Position numbers and translations under genes: made by a program. Under the pieces are notes generated by a model. That model was not told where the DNA came from. It was given only the letters and a program-made list of their open reading frames with translations, and searched no databases. Of a stretch of DNA of 64,000 nt, positions 12,901 to 26,551 are shown in pieces; the first letter of the stretch is position 1; each line of letters opens with the position of its first letter. The stretch covers positions 7,189,519-7,253,518 of the forward strand of contig CM049306.1 in NCBI GenBank assembly GCA_026874595.1, in the 5' to 3' direction. Origin of the DNA: Sipunculus nudus. Lineage: Eukaryota; Annelida; Sipuncula; Golfingiida; Sipunculidae.

Positions 12901-13215
12901 CACAAAGCTGAGCAAACCCACAGGGCAGGCTGGACATGTCTCACTAATGCCAGCATCAATTTAAAGTAGTGTCACACCCATATGGCCAGCACCCGCAGAA
13001 GAAGCACTGTTACAGCCTCCCAGCCACATGGCCTGAAGGGGGGGGGGGGGGGGGAGCTTTTGTGTATGCAGCATATGGATCATTGCATATCCCACTGCAG
13101 GGTTGCAGCATATTTTTAGTTGATTTTGTAGTGAATGTGATGGAATCACCATATCAGTGTGGGTGTGCTTGAATGTGTGTGTCTGTGTGATGGAGGGGGC
13201 AATGCACATCTGTGG
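9946..13215. other. Non-coding stretch; only simple-sequence features
   Basis: No exon or RNA gene is recognised. There is a poly-G run of about 17 bases near 13038-13055. Open frames here are short and unlike any family I know. Confidence 0.5.
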
Positions 13216-13228
13216 GGTTAGACCTGTT
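13216..13228. repeat. Target-site duplication, left copy (13 bp)
   Basis: GGTTAGACCTGTT here equals 15939-15951 exactly and brackets the reverse-transcriptase element, marking its insertion point. Confidence 0.75.
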
Positions 13229-15938
13229 TCATGAATGAATAGAATTTTATTCTGAAATAAAAGGCCTCAGGCCCATGGTTCCACAAAGAGCATGTGTTAA
13301 GAATCATAAAAATTCAACAATAACAAAATGTAACAGCATAACATGAACTAACAAAACATGCATTAAAACACAATCTTGTATGAAAATGTATGAAAAACCC
13401 ATGTTTGCAATATCTAAACACAAGCAGAAATTTTGTAATCACATATTTCATTTCATTTAGAGGTCATGAATAATAACAATAATAATACCAATTATAATAA
13501 TAATAATAATAAATAAGTGAACATATAAAACAAACAGTAGTACAATGCATCGATTGAAAACAGTTTATCTATTTCTTAATTGGCAGATGAATAAGTAAGT
13601 GAATAAATAGATTACTTAGATGATAGCTTTCAATTCATCATCTCTCCTGATAAAGGCATAGTGTACATAGGTTGCTAATTGTTTTATTGTGTGGGCATTA
13701 TTATCTGCCATCAGAGATGTAAATGTACTTAAATCATCAATATACTTGATTCTCAAGTCTGTATACAATGGGCATTTCATGATAAAATGATGCTCATCTT
13801 CAACAACAGCTTCCCCATATCTTAGACAATATTTACAAAACCTTTCATCCCATGGAGTATTACTATGCCTTCCTTTTTCTACTTCTAAATTATGTGATGA
13901 ACATCTTAGTCTTGAAAGACTTTCCTATAGTTAACATTCTGTAGAACTGTTAAATATTTTTCAGTGTTTAAAGTTAATTTAAAAGTTGAGTATGTGTTTA
14001 ATCGACGATTATTAGATATACTACTCGTCCAATCCTGCAATAAAGAATCATTTAATCTCTGTTTCAATACTGAGATAAATAATTTAACATCCCCTACATC
14101 TTGTTCAATCCAAACATAGCAAAATCCTTGCGAGAATAATATTTTCTTTATATTAGTTACCCAGTTCTGTTTTCCTGTTTCATCTAAGTGATATAATTTA
14201 TTATACAATTGCTTTGGTAATCTATTATTTGTCATATTTATCAATTTAGTCCAATAAGTTATAGCTCTTATTATATAATGAATCTTCAAGGGCAACCGCC
14301 TACATTCTCCTAGTACTGCAGCAACTGGTTTATTCATATTAACTTGGAGAATATACTTACAGAACTTGGTATGTACACTTTCAATATTGTCACATGTTTC
14401 AAAACCCCATAGTTCACTACCATAGCACAGAATTGGAAGGACCATCCTATCAAAAAGAAAGAAGGATTTACAAATAGATAGTTGCTTGTATTTTGAGATA
14501 AATTGTTTGATTATTATTAAAGCTTTGTTTGCTTGACAAATTAGATTCTGCTTCATTTTTGACCAATTTAGTAAGCTTGTAAATATGCCTCCCTGGTATT
14601 TATAATAATTGACAACTTCTAAGCGTTTACCTTTATAAAACCATTTTTCATATTTTCTCAAAGTTCCCCCATTTCTAAACACAACTATTTTAGTTTTTTC
14701 AACATTGACTTTCATTCCATAATTTTTACAAAATACTTCTAATTTATTAATCTTGGATTGTAATCTGCCTGCTGTGTCTGCAAAGCAGACCACATCATCA
14801 GCAAACATCAGCATTAAAAGATAAGATGATTCTGGACCTATATTTATACTGTCTTCCTCAGAATGTATCGTGAAATAAAATTTGTTCATAAAAAAGTAAA
14901 AAGTAAAGGACTGATCATACATCCTTGTCTTGCGCCAACATTGCATTTAAAATAACTAGTTATTCCTTCATTTGTTAAGACACAAGACTGTAATTTCGAC
15001 TACATTGACTTAAATTTTTTTCCTCTAATGCCATATTTATGAAGTATATAGAATAATAAGTCATGTTGAATACAGTCAAACGCCTTGGAAAAATCTATAA
15101 AAATTGCATAAAATTGTCCTTTCTTCCTTGATAAGTATATTTCAATAAGTGCCATGAGGGTATACATATTATCAATTGTGCTATATTTTCTTCTATATCC
15201 AGCTTGTTCTTCTATGAATTTATTGTGTTTTTCTGCCCAGGTAATTAATCTCTCATTAAGAACTTTAGTAAATAATTTATCTATAGTATTTAAAAGTGAG
15301 ATACCTCTATAATTATTTAGGTCTAAAGAAGAGCCCTTCTTGTGTAATGGGAACAAAATTGCTTTGGACCATTCAGTTAGGAAATGACCAGAAGTAAAAA
15401 CTTCATTAAATATCTTTTATAATACCTGACTTAAAACTGCTATATTGTCTTTCAAAAGTTCTACTGATATACCATCTGCTCCAGGTGTCTTGCCATTTTG
15501 CATAAGTTTTAACTGTTTTACTAATTCTTCTTTACTTATATAAAAATTCATTTCATCGTCCATATTTATATTGGAGGCATCTTCATGAAACTGATAGTTA
15601 TTTATATGATTCTTAACTCCTGGATTTACAGGGTTCATATTATCATTCAATAGTTTTTCAAAATAGATTAACCACTCCTCCCCAGAAATATTATTTTTAA
15701 TCTGTGTCCTTTTACAGATTTAATCTTTCTGAAAATTTCATTTGTAGAGTTGCATGCCATTAATTCAGTTACAGTTGAATTTGCTTTTTCCTTCTTTGAC
15801 TTTTTATACAAGATTTTAAATTCTGATTTTAACTGTTTATAATTTTCAAGGTCTTTCATAATATTTGTTTGTCAATATTCATTTAATGCATTGTATTTTC
15901 TCCTCTTTAATTCTGTACACTCCTGATTCCACCATAGT
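13229..15938 (-). pseudogene. 5'-truncated, disabled non-LTR (LINE) retrotransposon
   Basis: Read on the - strand, conserved reverse-transcriptase blocks appear in order: 'LHKKGSSLDLNNYRGISLL' (about 15300-15350), 'QAGYRRKYSTIDN', 'IDFSKAFDCI', 'GARQGCMISPLLF' (about 14890-14930), the catalytic FADD box in 'MFADDVVCFADTA' (about 14790), then 'NVEKTKIVVF'. A pre-RT stretch with 'NGKTPGADGISVELLK' lies at about 15480-15510. The endonuclease region is missing. The frame is broken by an in-frame TAA at 15417, a TAG at 15000-15002 and at least one frameshift near 14880, and the pre-RT fragment at 15668-15859 is in another frame. The 3' end (left) carries a short TTCA-type repeat instead of poly-A, as in CR1/L2-like clades. 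A 13-bp target duplication flanks it. The clade is not certain. Confidence 0.85.
13486..13512. repeat. AAT/ATA microsatellite
   Basis: A short run of AATAAT triplets lies inside the 3' region of the broken LINE. Confidence 0.8.
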
Positions 15939-15951
15939 GGTTAGACCTGTT
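15939..15951. repeat. Target-site duplication, right copy (13 bp)
   Basis: GGTTAGACCTGTT is identical to the copy at 13216-13228. Confidence 0.75.
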
Positions 15952-18900
15952 GCATATGAATTTGTGCCTGCCTCGCAGCAAGGGCATTACATACTTAGTT
16001 TATCCTTAATGTTTATGTATCACTGACCATATTTGTTTGTATGTGCCAGAATGTGTCAGGATAAGGGGATGCATAGTATTAACGTTTAATTGTATTATGA
16101 AATATTCTGTTTATATATCATTTTGGCATATTAAATTGAAAGTTTTTTTCTTTTAATGAAAAAATTGATTTGTTTTACTGATTACCAACAGAATTTATGA
16201 GCAGGATAAAAGTAGTTTTAATGGGACTCTTTTCTGACTACAAGTGTCACTGTGATAAGATAACACAATATTGTGACATACTGTCAGGGCCTAAATATTT
16301 ACAGTGAAATGTACAGGTCAGTTCTACAGAACAAGATGAAATATACAAAACCCCTGTATGCTTAGTTGTTTACAAAAAAAAAGAAGTAATTCGCCAAGCA
16401 TGTTCTCAGAGATATACAAAATAAAATGTATATTGTCTCTACCCAGTGAAGGTAGGCCACTCAACTCTCATAGCTCTTCAGTAAAATTTGGTCTTAAATG
16501 TAGAAATTTAACAAAAGGGGGGAAAGAAGAAGAAATGTCTTCGCTTCAGTTATCAAGTTTTTTGATGAATGAGAAAAAAGATTAACTTGAATATCGGCAA
16601 CGTTTGTCCATTTTCCAGTGTTCAACCTTACCTGCCTGATGGTACATTAACTGCACTGTTTTAGCGATATCATTTGTCCATGTGCCAGTTTTACTGGGGC
16701 TGTATTTTCCTGTGCCACTTTTTTCTGTGCAACCTTACCTTGTTATTTCTAGTACATTCACTGTAATGAAAGTGGCAGACATGCAATACTGAAATGGGTT
16801 ATGTGAATATAGAAAAAGAGTTTTGTATAAAAACATATATACCTGGGAAGATAAGCAGGTGTCCCAGGGATGCTGTTTACAGGTCAGGATGCAGAGAAGA
16901 TAAAAAAGAATAATGGTGTGTGCTTTCCTGCCATCGTTAAAGCCTCCAGAACATGAGAAGGGAGTCTGGAAAGTATTAATATCTGAGGTGATAGAGGATA
17001 TATATTGTCGGGATGGGCTGATGTCAGGCCTTGAGATGTTCCAGGTCTAGCCAAGTAACATAATGGACTTTTCTGTGAATGCTATAAACAAAAAACCTGT
17101 TTGTCTTGCCCGGTTGTATCTGCATGAGGAAGCAGCCATGGCCGGGCTATGTAAAACGTTTAGGTGCTAAATCCCCATCCCCCCTCCCCAGGCTTTTGTT
17201 GTCACATATGGGGTTAATAATCCAATCAGATAAACTAGTTGTGTGGATCAAGATGCCTCACTGATGGCTGGCTGTTATTGTTTATGATATTGTTGATAAA
17301 AGACTGGCTCTGGGGGTAGATTGCATGAACCTGTCACGTCATCACATGAAGAAACACCAGTCAGCTGTTTAAAGTATCACCAGCTTTACTAACACGGTGT
17401 CTATGTGATGAAATATATGTAAAATCTTATGACTTAACATGCCACCAGTGATGATGATAGCAAAGATGAGGAAGTGGTCTTTTTGTCCAGGGGTCTTTGT
17501 TGTTCCAGATAAGATGAACAGATATTTGCTCTAATGTGTATGTGGATAGTCACCCCATTACCAGTAAAAACTCAGACATCAGCTGCTTATGTTAAATTGG
17601 GCTTATCCCCTTTTCTGTTTTAAACTTATGTTTACAAGTGGCTCACTTTTTTTTCAGAATAACCTCAACATGCCAAGGTTTAAGACTTGACACCCAAAAC
17701 ACACATGCAGAATTGATGTGATAAATATGATAATCCACATACAATATACACAATATAGCAGCTGTGTATACATGTCCATGTATTAATTTGTGAAAATTTG
17801 TTTGCACCAAGCATTTTACCATTTGGCTGTCCAGGCCACTGCTTTGCTTTAATAGATTGGTATGGAAAAAAAAAACAGTGTGAGACTCTACCAAGATATA
17901 GTGCATATGAAAATGTAGGCTTCTTGTTGTCTTCCTCAGGGGCGTTAGGTACTTATGTTTCTGCATGACCACAGCTGTTTTTTATTCCGTATGGTCATTT
18001 AAATAAATCTTACAGACTCTCTTATTATAAAACATATCACTATTTCATTAATCAGCGTTTACTAATAATAAATATCAATTTCCTCTAATTGTCAGCCTTA
18101 ATTTAACAATATTACATCACTGATCCCGTTCTAATAATCAATACAGACATTCCCGGTAGTCAGGCCAGTAACAAACCTCAGCATACAGTCACTGAGCAAC
18201 ATGACAGGCTTTTCAAGTTTAATCCATGATGTTTCTTTGAGGCTGATTTGACCACAGAGATGAAAGTGAATTTTTTTATGCCTTTTTTGGTCTGTTAAGC
18301 TTGTGATAAACCACTGAACATTTGTGAATAAACATGGAGTCACATTTTATTCAACCTCAATGGCTTACATAATAATGTCTGATGTTTTTATGAGCAATTA
18401 GTTACAAATAATTGGACTGAACCTTTTCACAGTAGTTGATTTTAAAGAGCTATTAATAATGGAAAGGTTTCAGGTTTTATATTTGAATAATATTACATAA
18501 ATAATAGTTTAATGATTTATGTAACTAAGTTATGTTTAACTGAATATTTAAAATATGTCAAAAGACTGAAGATATCCAATATGATAGATCAAGAAGCAAA
18601 TCCAAAATGACTTTAAGAGATTTCTTAGTGAATCATTTGATTGATAAGACCTGGAGAGTTCTATATTAAGCAGTAATTGTGTGCGCCACTCTCAGGCGTT
18701 ATCTCACAGATCAATGAAATTTCACTTGCAGGGTCAACAGTGTTTTTTTGCAGTGGAATAGAACTAAATTGACTTCGCATGCAAGAATGTCTAGAGGTGG
18801 TTTGATGGCCCGGCTGTCAGACAGAGGAAATCTTTATCATGATCAGTATGTGTAATCCCGTTGAATTATGTAAAGAGAGCCACCGTGTACAATCTTTATG

Positions 18901-21900
18901 CAGAATAACTTCAGAATATGCAGGAAGTAGATCAATGATAACGTGAGAGGTCCAGACAGACCAAGATAAGAATAAAAAATATTAATCCATGTCTGGCTCA
19001 AATATATTCCTTAAAAAAAAGGGAAAATAACCGCATGTGACAGTCTGATCTGGAGCCCATGTAATTACAAAATGAGTCATAGATGTGCTAGATGAACTTT
19101 GCCTTGGCTTATGTTTGTCTATATTTTTGTGGTATGATAAAAATGCTGGCTCAGCAGATTAGTCAACCATAGTTGATCTCCCTCAATTTGTTTTGTACTG
19201 CTCCATGATCCTGTGTAAGGAATGTTGATCACTGTGTGCCTTTCTTTAATCACCGTGTGCCCACAGTAAACGGGATTCCTGAAAAAAAGGGTTCAATGAT
19301 TAAAAACCTGATGTACATATTTTATCTGATAATGACACTCATTCATGGTTCTCACTGAATACAGTACACACCTTTCTAAAGCACTGTGGGATTTCTGGTC
19401 ATGATTGCCATTCATAACTTCTGTGACCTTTGACCTGCCTGTCAGTGGGGCATGTGATAAATCAAGACCAGTGTTGTTATGTGTGGGCAGTGTTTGACTC
19501 CACTTCCTTTCATTGTTAAGTGGTGTTTTATCACTGGTACAAGTTCAGCCTAGCATTGTAGATATAATTAAAATGTTTTAATTTATTCATTCATTAGGAA
19601 ATTTCCTGTGATATTGGATACAGTCCAGTCTAGATGTATTCAGTCTCCAAGGGATCCTGATTGTTTCAGTATATTCACCTTTTGAAACAGTTGTGTCAAG
19701 TTTTATTTTATTTTTAATGATTCTATTTGGTTTAGCTAGCTTTTCTATTTCTACTAAAATGTATATCAATATGCTATATGTTAATATTACATTGCTTTTA
19801 TGAACTGTCACATTTTACTGGCATTTAATAACTTTTAATTTATGGACAGCTCTGAAGCAAAATTGTTTTTGGTAGTTTGTAGAACTTCAGTTGAAATAAT
19901 TGATTAAGCAGAGAATTACCATCAGTGTCTTAATGACCTAATAGATGCCTAAGTAAATTAATTCCTGATTGGTATAAAAAAAGATGCAGTGCATACATTA
20001 AATTAACACTATAATCATTGTCAGTTTGTTCCACAGACAATATCAAATTTGTCAGTCTCCACAGCTAACATGCTTGAATGAATACAGACACTTGCATGGT
20101 GTCAGCCATTATCATAAATTTATGTTGATATCCCCCATAATGGAGCTTATTGCCAGGAGGCGAGCTTAGCGATGCTTTGAGATGAGTATGAAACATGAAA
20201 CTGTCCAGATCGGCACATCTGGTCTCGTGATGTAAACCTTCATAACCATTCATAAAAAATTAATAGTTTGTATACGGGCCAACAAAAGCCGGTAACTTGT
20301 TTGTATAACTCGTTATATAGACCTGTACCTGCCCCATTAACAAATAACAGGTATGTGACAAATATTCTATGCAGAAAAAGGGGAGCCAGAATAAAATGGT
20401 TATTCCTACTGAGCCACCTGGGGGGCAATAAATGCATCGACTTGTAGCGAGTCTCTGTGGGTGCGAGGTGACAATCCCAGGTGTAGCAGACCAAAACACA
20501 ATAAAACACAATTTACGTTGATGCTTTAGTCTATGTGGTATTAATGGTAGACCATTTGGGACCAGCCCTGAATGAACACATATTGCTGTTTATTTGTATT
20601 GATCCATAGAACCATGAAACCCCTGGAAATGTTGTCTTAAAACCTGGAAGACCATCCAGCCTTCTTTGCCCAGCTCACAAGGTTAAAGATGATTTTAACA
20701 CTTCATTCTCCTCACCTAGAAACATCAGAATTGCTGCAAAGTGAGCCTCTCTCATGTGATGTTTATATTACAAATAAAACAATATTATCACATTTCAGAT
20801 TATCAAGAAATGAATATGCTGCTGTGTATTACCTACTTTCAACCATTATCATCAGATTGCTCTGTCATGTGTAAGACTAAAACAATTAAGAAATAGAGAA
20901 TTATTCAGTAATCACATATTGTGATATTATAATGATTTAGTGAAATGTTTACTTCTTCCCATTATTCTTTATCTAAAGAAACATTATTGTCAATAATATA
21001 ACAAAATGCTGTTTCTGTTTTTGCTGATTCAGCTAAATATGTCAGGGGCTTACGTGTCTGTGTGTGCATACACCCACACATGGTAAACCATGTTGAAGTT
21101 GAAAGGAAAAAAAGAAACCCACATCCAATGTTTTACAGGGGCACATTTTGTTGTAAAATTTACAGAAACTCTTTATCTTATAACTTTAACCCAGATGAGG
21201 TATTTAGATTTAGATAGTTTAATTAAAATGTTTAGTTGTTTATATAATGTGTGTGAATGTACAGTGTGAGGTATCCCTATATTCATTTTTTCAGTCACAT
21301 TAGAAAGACCACTTGATACCTATATTTAGCATACAATTGGTCAAAGGTTACAAACTTTAGTAAAATAGCATGAAAACTTCATAAGATATTGATTTTTATT
21401 AGCATCACATGGCCTGTTTGAGATTTCCATTAGGAACTGTGATGATATAAGATGTTTGTGACTCTAAAACAAGAAGTCAAGCAGCTGTTGGGCTGTGTTT
21501 GAGCAGTGTCAGTATGACTGTTGGAGGTTGGTAAGGGGCTTGTCTCAGTGGTTTATGGGTGATGTGTGGTATAGAGGTGCTGTTCTTCACAGAACCCAGG
21601 TGAGCCGTGACCCTGACTGCCGTTACTCACGGAGGGATGCAGGTTGCAGCGGAGCATGTGTTCCTGCGTTGATTCACTTTTCCCTGTTGCTATTTCTGCT
21701 CAGTACAACTCCAGTATAAGAACTGACATACATCTGAACACACTGTTTTTATATGCCTCGTACACCTCTCATCTCTGGTCTGTAGACTTGCACTTTAGTT
21801 GAATATTTTGTGAGTGCCGTTTGTGCCATGTTGTTGCCTCAAGTATAGTAGTTGTTTGATGGGCAAATTATATGCTATCTTCACCAGTTAAGCTGGCAAG

Positions 21901-24357
21901 CCATCCTGTCAGGGCTCGGTAAAATGTCTGACCAAAAAAGATATTCAGGTTCGTCTGATCCCATTAGACTCGCCAATAAACCTGGGGGTTTTTGTCTTGC
22001 TCCGTGAAACATGTTGGGACACAGCAATCTCCAGAGTGTCTTGAGCTTTATCGGTCTCCAATCTTATCTGCTGGCAGGCTTCATCTTGTCATATTTCAGA
22101 TCACTGTCAGTACAGCTGTTCAGTTTTTTGTTTTATTAAATTTTCAGTTCAAAGGTCAATAGAGTTTTCGGTTCAAAGTTCTAGGTATTATTAGGCTTTT
22201 GGTTCAAAGGTCAAGGTCTATGAAGGCCATGTACCATTCTCTTAATTTTCTCATTGAAAATGTATATTTTACGAGAGACTCACAAAAAAAGAAAATGTAA
22301 CACAAGTGCTTAAATATTAAACATTTGAAGAAAATTATTTTTTTATGCTTCATATATTAAAAAAAAATGTTTAGTGTAATGTCATCTAACAGACCACATG
22401 GGTGAAATTTGTGATGGTAACACAGAGAATGAAGCAGTAAATAAAATATATTTGTGTGAGCTGCCCTGTCATGACCCACACACACACAAACACCTGTGCA
22501 TGCAAATATTGCACACACATCTGTCTACTTTCTGTTACCATGTCTAACAAAGACTGATATAAGACAAACTGTCCTGTTTCTTGTTTCCCCGTACTGCTGA
22601 TAGAGGGATTGATGGTATGTGTTTCTGTGTATTGTTTACCATGTTAACATTATTGCATATTTTATCAACTTTAATTCTATTTGCATGTATGTGGATGATG
22701 CACTTGCACTTAAAGGTCTCCCACAGGAAACTCAATCAGTGATTTATGAGCACACCCACACACGTACACAGGTTTGCTTTTTTCAGTGTGTGTATGTTTC
22801 AGTGTGTTTCAGTGTGTTATTACCATTGGTGAGGCCCCATTATGACTGACTCGTGGGTGGTTTAACGTCAGACAGCTGTCCAGCCATACCTACACCTCCC
22901 TTTACTGTGCCACCTGGAGCTTCTACCTGGGTTCATCGTTCACTTTGCTTTTCTGTCTGTTATTCTAACCTCCTGAATTCCAGCTGCAACAATAAACTCT
23001 TAATCATCATCATCACCACCACCACTACTATCATCATCATCATGAGTACAAAAAACCTCAGATTTATAATATGTTGGTCAATGTGCTTGGCTTCATTTTA
23101 AATTGGCCATCTCATGAATAGGAAGGGAAAATCATAAGCATCATTATCACCATAACGCAAGGTGCAAGAAATTATTAACATTAATTGACTAATTCCTTAC
23201 CACCAGAAATGAAACTACAAATATCACTCATGCAACCTAAGTTTAAAAAATCACTGTCATTTTATCATCCTTAGAAAGAATGACCACAAATGATTATATC
23301 ATGGTAACTGTGCTAAACCTAGCTGTCTGCAAATCACTTTTATTACTCAGTAATTTATCACTTTATTGATTAACACTGATAAACCTACCAGCATCTGGAT
23401 CACAATTTGCTGTCATAAATGTTAACAGTTTAGACCTAGGCAGAAGGCCAAGAAAATTGCTGTACTGTCATTATGGCTACCAGCACCTGCACCAATAAGC
23501 AACCATGGTTGTTGCCATAGCAGTCACTGCTATCACTATCAGAACTTTCATAGCACTGCCACTGGCATGACAACCAAAGTCTCTTATCTGTTAAGCTATC
23601 ATCAGTATTAACATATCAGTAGTATCATCATTGGAGAAGTTCAGAGTATGACAACACTTACCATAGACACTCACCATGGCAACGTTTATTTTAAAGAAAA
23701 AAAAGAATGCTTTCTCAATGAGAATTCTATTTTCCATTTAAACAGTACTGATAAAACTCTTTCGCTGCACTGCACACAGGACTTGGAGAAAGTTGTTGAA
23801 ATAACAATGGATGCACTAGCTATTGACTTCACAAACACTTTATCACTTTTCATGTCAAGGATTTTTATTTGTGGACTTGTATGTACATGGGCATGATTGT
23901 TAATGTTATCATAATGCTCCACAATATTGATTTCTTTACATTTCACTAAATCAAATCAGAATGAAATGGAAGGTCAGTATAATGTGAAATTTAAAAATAA
24001 AATCTAAAGAATGCTTTCACTCCGGGGAATATCAGTTTTCAGGATTCAAAATGTCAGCTGGTGATGAATAAAGTATGTTGGAAGTATTTTACCGCCTTCA
24101 GGTTGACTGTGAAATTTGGAGAAGCCAAGAAATTCCAGACATGTCAGTCTGGGTGATGTATTAGTTCCGCACTCCTTGGACAGGCTGAACATTTGTAGGG
24201 TTTCATGTGAATGCTTTCTTATGTATCTTTCATCATATTAGATATACATTTTTGACTACAAGCTGACTTAGTTATTCTGTTCATACATATGTGTTAACAA
24301 CTGTTATAGCTACAGACGTGTAATTAAGCATATTGGTAATTTTTGTCCTCTTAATCA
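15952..24357. other. Non-coding stretch without recognised exons
   Basis: About 8.4 kb of mostly unique AT-rich DNA. I looked for PSI- or Sema-type exon fragments with AG/GT borders and found none I could defend. Simple sequence only: an ATC/ACC-rich stretch at about 22998-23043 and CA-rich patches near 22480 and 22760. Likely intron of the plexin gene or intergenic. Confidence 0.5.
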
Positions 24358-24445
24358 TTAAGGTAGGGGGGCTTTTGACCGGGGGGGCTTTTGTCCGGGG
24401 GGCTTTCGACCGGGGGGGCTTTTGTCCGGGGGGGCTTTTGTCCGT
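24358..24445 (+). repeat. G-rich ~18-bp minisatellite, about 5 copies
   Basis: The unit is roughly GGGGGGCTTTTGTCCG (or GACCG), with G runs of 6 to 9 bases. The strand has several adjacent G-tracts, so a G-quadruplex is possible. It abuts directly the inverted-repeat arm starting at 24451. Confidence 0.85.
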
Positions 24446-24450
24446 ACCCC

Positions 24451-24600
24451 TGCTTCAACAGCTTGTGCCGGGGATCAGATTGGGGCATTTTTATGATTTG
24501 GTTCAGACTTGCATGTAATATTCTTTGTCTGTCTATCTGTCTGTCAGAAAGACTCACAGTTGAATGCAAACAGTTTAACGTGCTATTTATTATACAAATA
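24451..24600 (+). repeat. Inverted-repeat arm, left copy (~145 bp)
   Basis: The reverse complement of this stretch is found at about 25930-26085. Shared blocks include 'ACAGCTTGTGCCGG', 'GGCATTTTTATG', a GTCTGTCT-type run and 'TTGAATGCA'. Both arms have their inner edges at TA tracts. Either two SINE-like copies in opposite orientation or the ends of one ~1.6-kb inverted structure. Confidence 0.7.
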
Positions 24601-24610
24601 TATATATATG

Positions 24611-24660
<50 letters not shown>
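24592..24660. repeat. TA microsatellite
   Basis: Nearly pure TA dinucleotides with a few G/C interruptions. Confidence 0.95.
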
Positions 24661-24663
<3 letters not shown>

Positions 24664-24713
24664 CTCAGACTCACACAGACAAACACATACACTCGCTCTC
24701 TCTGACACCTTCA

Positions 24714-24715
<2 letters not shown>

Positions 24716-24749
<34 letters not shown>
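24716..24749. repeat. CT microsatellite
   Basis: An uninterrupted CT run. Confidence 0.95.
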
Positions 24750-24751
<2 letters not shown>

Positions 24752-25299
24752 AACCTACCACAAAGCAATATATTGGAAACTATTAACCTAACTATGCATA
24801 AAATAATGAAGAGGTATATATATTGTTTACTGGCAATTTTTTTGGAAGGAATAGTTTTTAGGGTGTATTTATATGTATATGTATATGTTATATATATATA
24901 TATATATATATTTATGCAAAATGTATCAGCATTGCCTCTAAAGACACATGAACATTTATTTTCAGGGCAAACATGCAAAAACCAATTCAAATTTATTATT
25001 TATGGATGCACTTGTAACAAAAAAAACAAGAGGAAACACTACAGAAGACCAACTGAATATTGAATTATTTTGATTTTTCTTAGGTGTGTTGATACCTGGA
25101 CAAGTATATTTATATAGTATATAAATATGTTAATTGATATGACTGGCACTTAGGTATATTTACAAAGAGAATGAGTTCTGCAATATTATCCTACATTTGT
25201 ACACAATACATGTATTTGAAAATAATATATACCAATGGCAAATATACAAAATATATACACTGACACATATGATGGAACTATAAGATATATGTATAACTA

Positions 25300-25301
25300 T
25301 G

Positions 25302-25366
<65 letters not shown>
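25300..25366. repeat. TA microsatellite
   Basis: About 30 uninterrupted TA units. Confidence 0.95.
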
Positions 25367-25370
<4 letters not shown>

Positions 25371-25735
25371 CCTTCACAAAGAAACCAGGAGATATGTAGA
25401 ACTAAGTCAACTCAGAAATTCTAAACATTACTGGCAGAGGAGTACACTGACACTGATGTTTTTTTTATTAACAAACATCCATTCAAATAATGATCAGTCT
25501 GCACACCATAGAAAGAAACAAAATAATTCAATATTCAGTTGGTCTTCATTAGTGTTTCCTTTTTATTTTGTTACAAGTGCATCCAAAAATAATAAATTTG
25601 AATTGTGATTGCATTAATATAATTTTTAACGTGTCTTTAGAGACAATGCTGCAACATATTGCATATAGTTAGATTTTTTTTGTGTTGGAGATAGTATGGT
25701 GATATTTAGTATCTTATAGGATATAACTATATATT

Positions 25736-25751
25736 TATATGTATATATATA

Positions 25752-25844
<93 letters not shown>

Positions 25845-25845
25845 T
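25736..25845. repeat. TA microsatellite
   Basis: The longest TA tract in the window, about 110 bp with few interruptions. It is self-complementary and could extrude a cruciform. Confidence 0.95.
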
Positions 25846-25929
25846 ATACACTACACAATATAGCATATCCCTATGAAAACACACTAAAAACTTTTCATTC
25901 CAATAAAATTGCCAATAATCAGTGTATAT

Positions 25930-26085
25930 TGTATAATAAATATTATGATAAATCGTCTGCATTCAAATGTTAGTGAAAGTTTTTTTGACAAACAGATAGA
26001 CAGACAGACAGACAGAGAATATTCCTTGCAAATCGAACCAACCCATAAAAATGCCTCAGATTCCGGCACAAGCTGTAGAAGCACT
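25930..26085 (-). repeat. Inverted-repeat arm, right copy
   Basis: Reverse-complement partner of 24451-24600, with GACAGACA-type runs at 26000-26018 and 'CCGGCACAAGCTGT' at its outer end. Confidence 0.7.
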
Positions 26086-26138
26086 GGACACTGGCAGCTA
26101 AAGCACAAGCTGTGGAAGCACTGGACACTGGCTTAGCT
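26066..26138. repeat. 37-bp tandem duplication
   Basis: Two copies of GCACAAGCTGTAGAAGCACT followed by GGACACTGGC; the second differs by A to G and at its tail. The first copy overlaps the outer end of the inverted-repeat arm, so the duplication arose from that arm. Confidence 0.85.
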
Positions 26139-26551
26139 ACTGCATGCACAGATTTCTTGCTGTCCAGGGCCTGAGTTCAGGCAGGAGAGCACTGAACACC
26201 AGTGACACAGAAGGGTGATCACTTGATTAGATAATAATGAGGTGTGGCTAATTACCAGATGTCTTCAGGGAGTAAACAGGGTAGATTCTGCCAGGCAAAC
26301 CAGGGATGTGAGTGCTTGGCCTTTAACAGCACTAATACTGGCCATGCACTGTAACCATATTGCTTAAACTGAAGATCTTTTTTTGCTATCAAACAAATAG
26401 CAATACAACCACTAATAGTATACCTTGTGCAGTGAGCATTTCAAACTTTAATTATGTTTATGTTGTCTGGTTAACATCTGAATGCTTAACTTGAGATATT
26501 TTATCTTGAGTTTACTGCTCTTTGTTTATCTCAGCCTGTTGTTTGTTACAG

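Noticed and set aside
24351-25962. Tyr/Ile-repeat frames
   Set aside because: Translations of TA microsatellites.
26025-26060. Possible tRNA-derived B box (reverse-strand GGTTCGATTTGC) in the inverted-repeat arm
   Set aside because: The second arm does not preserve it and no A box at proper spacing was seen.
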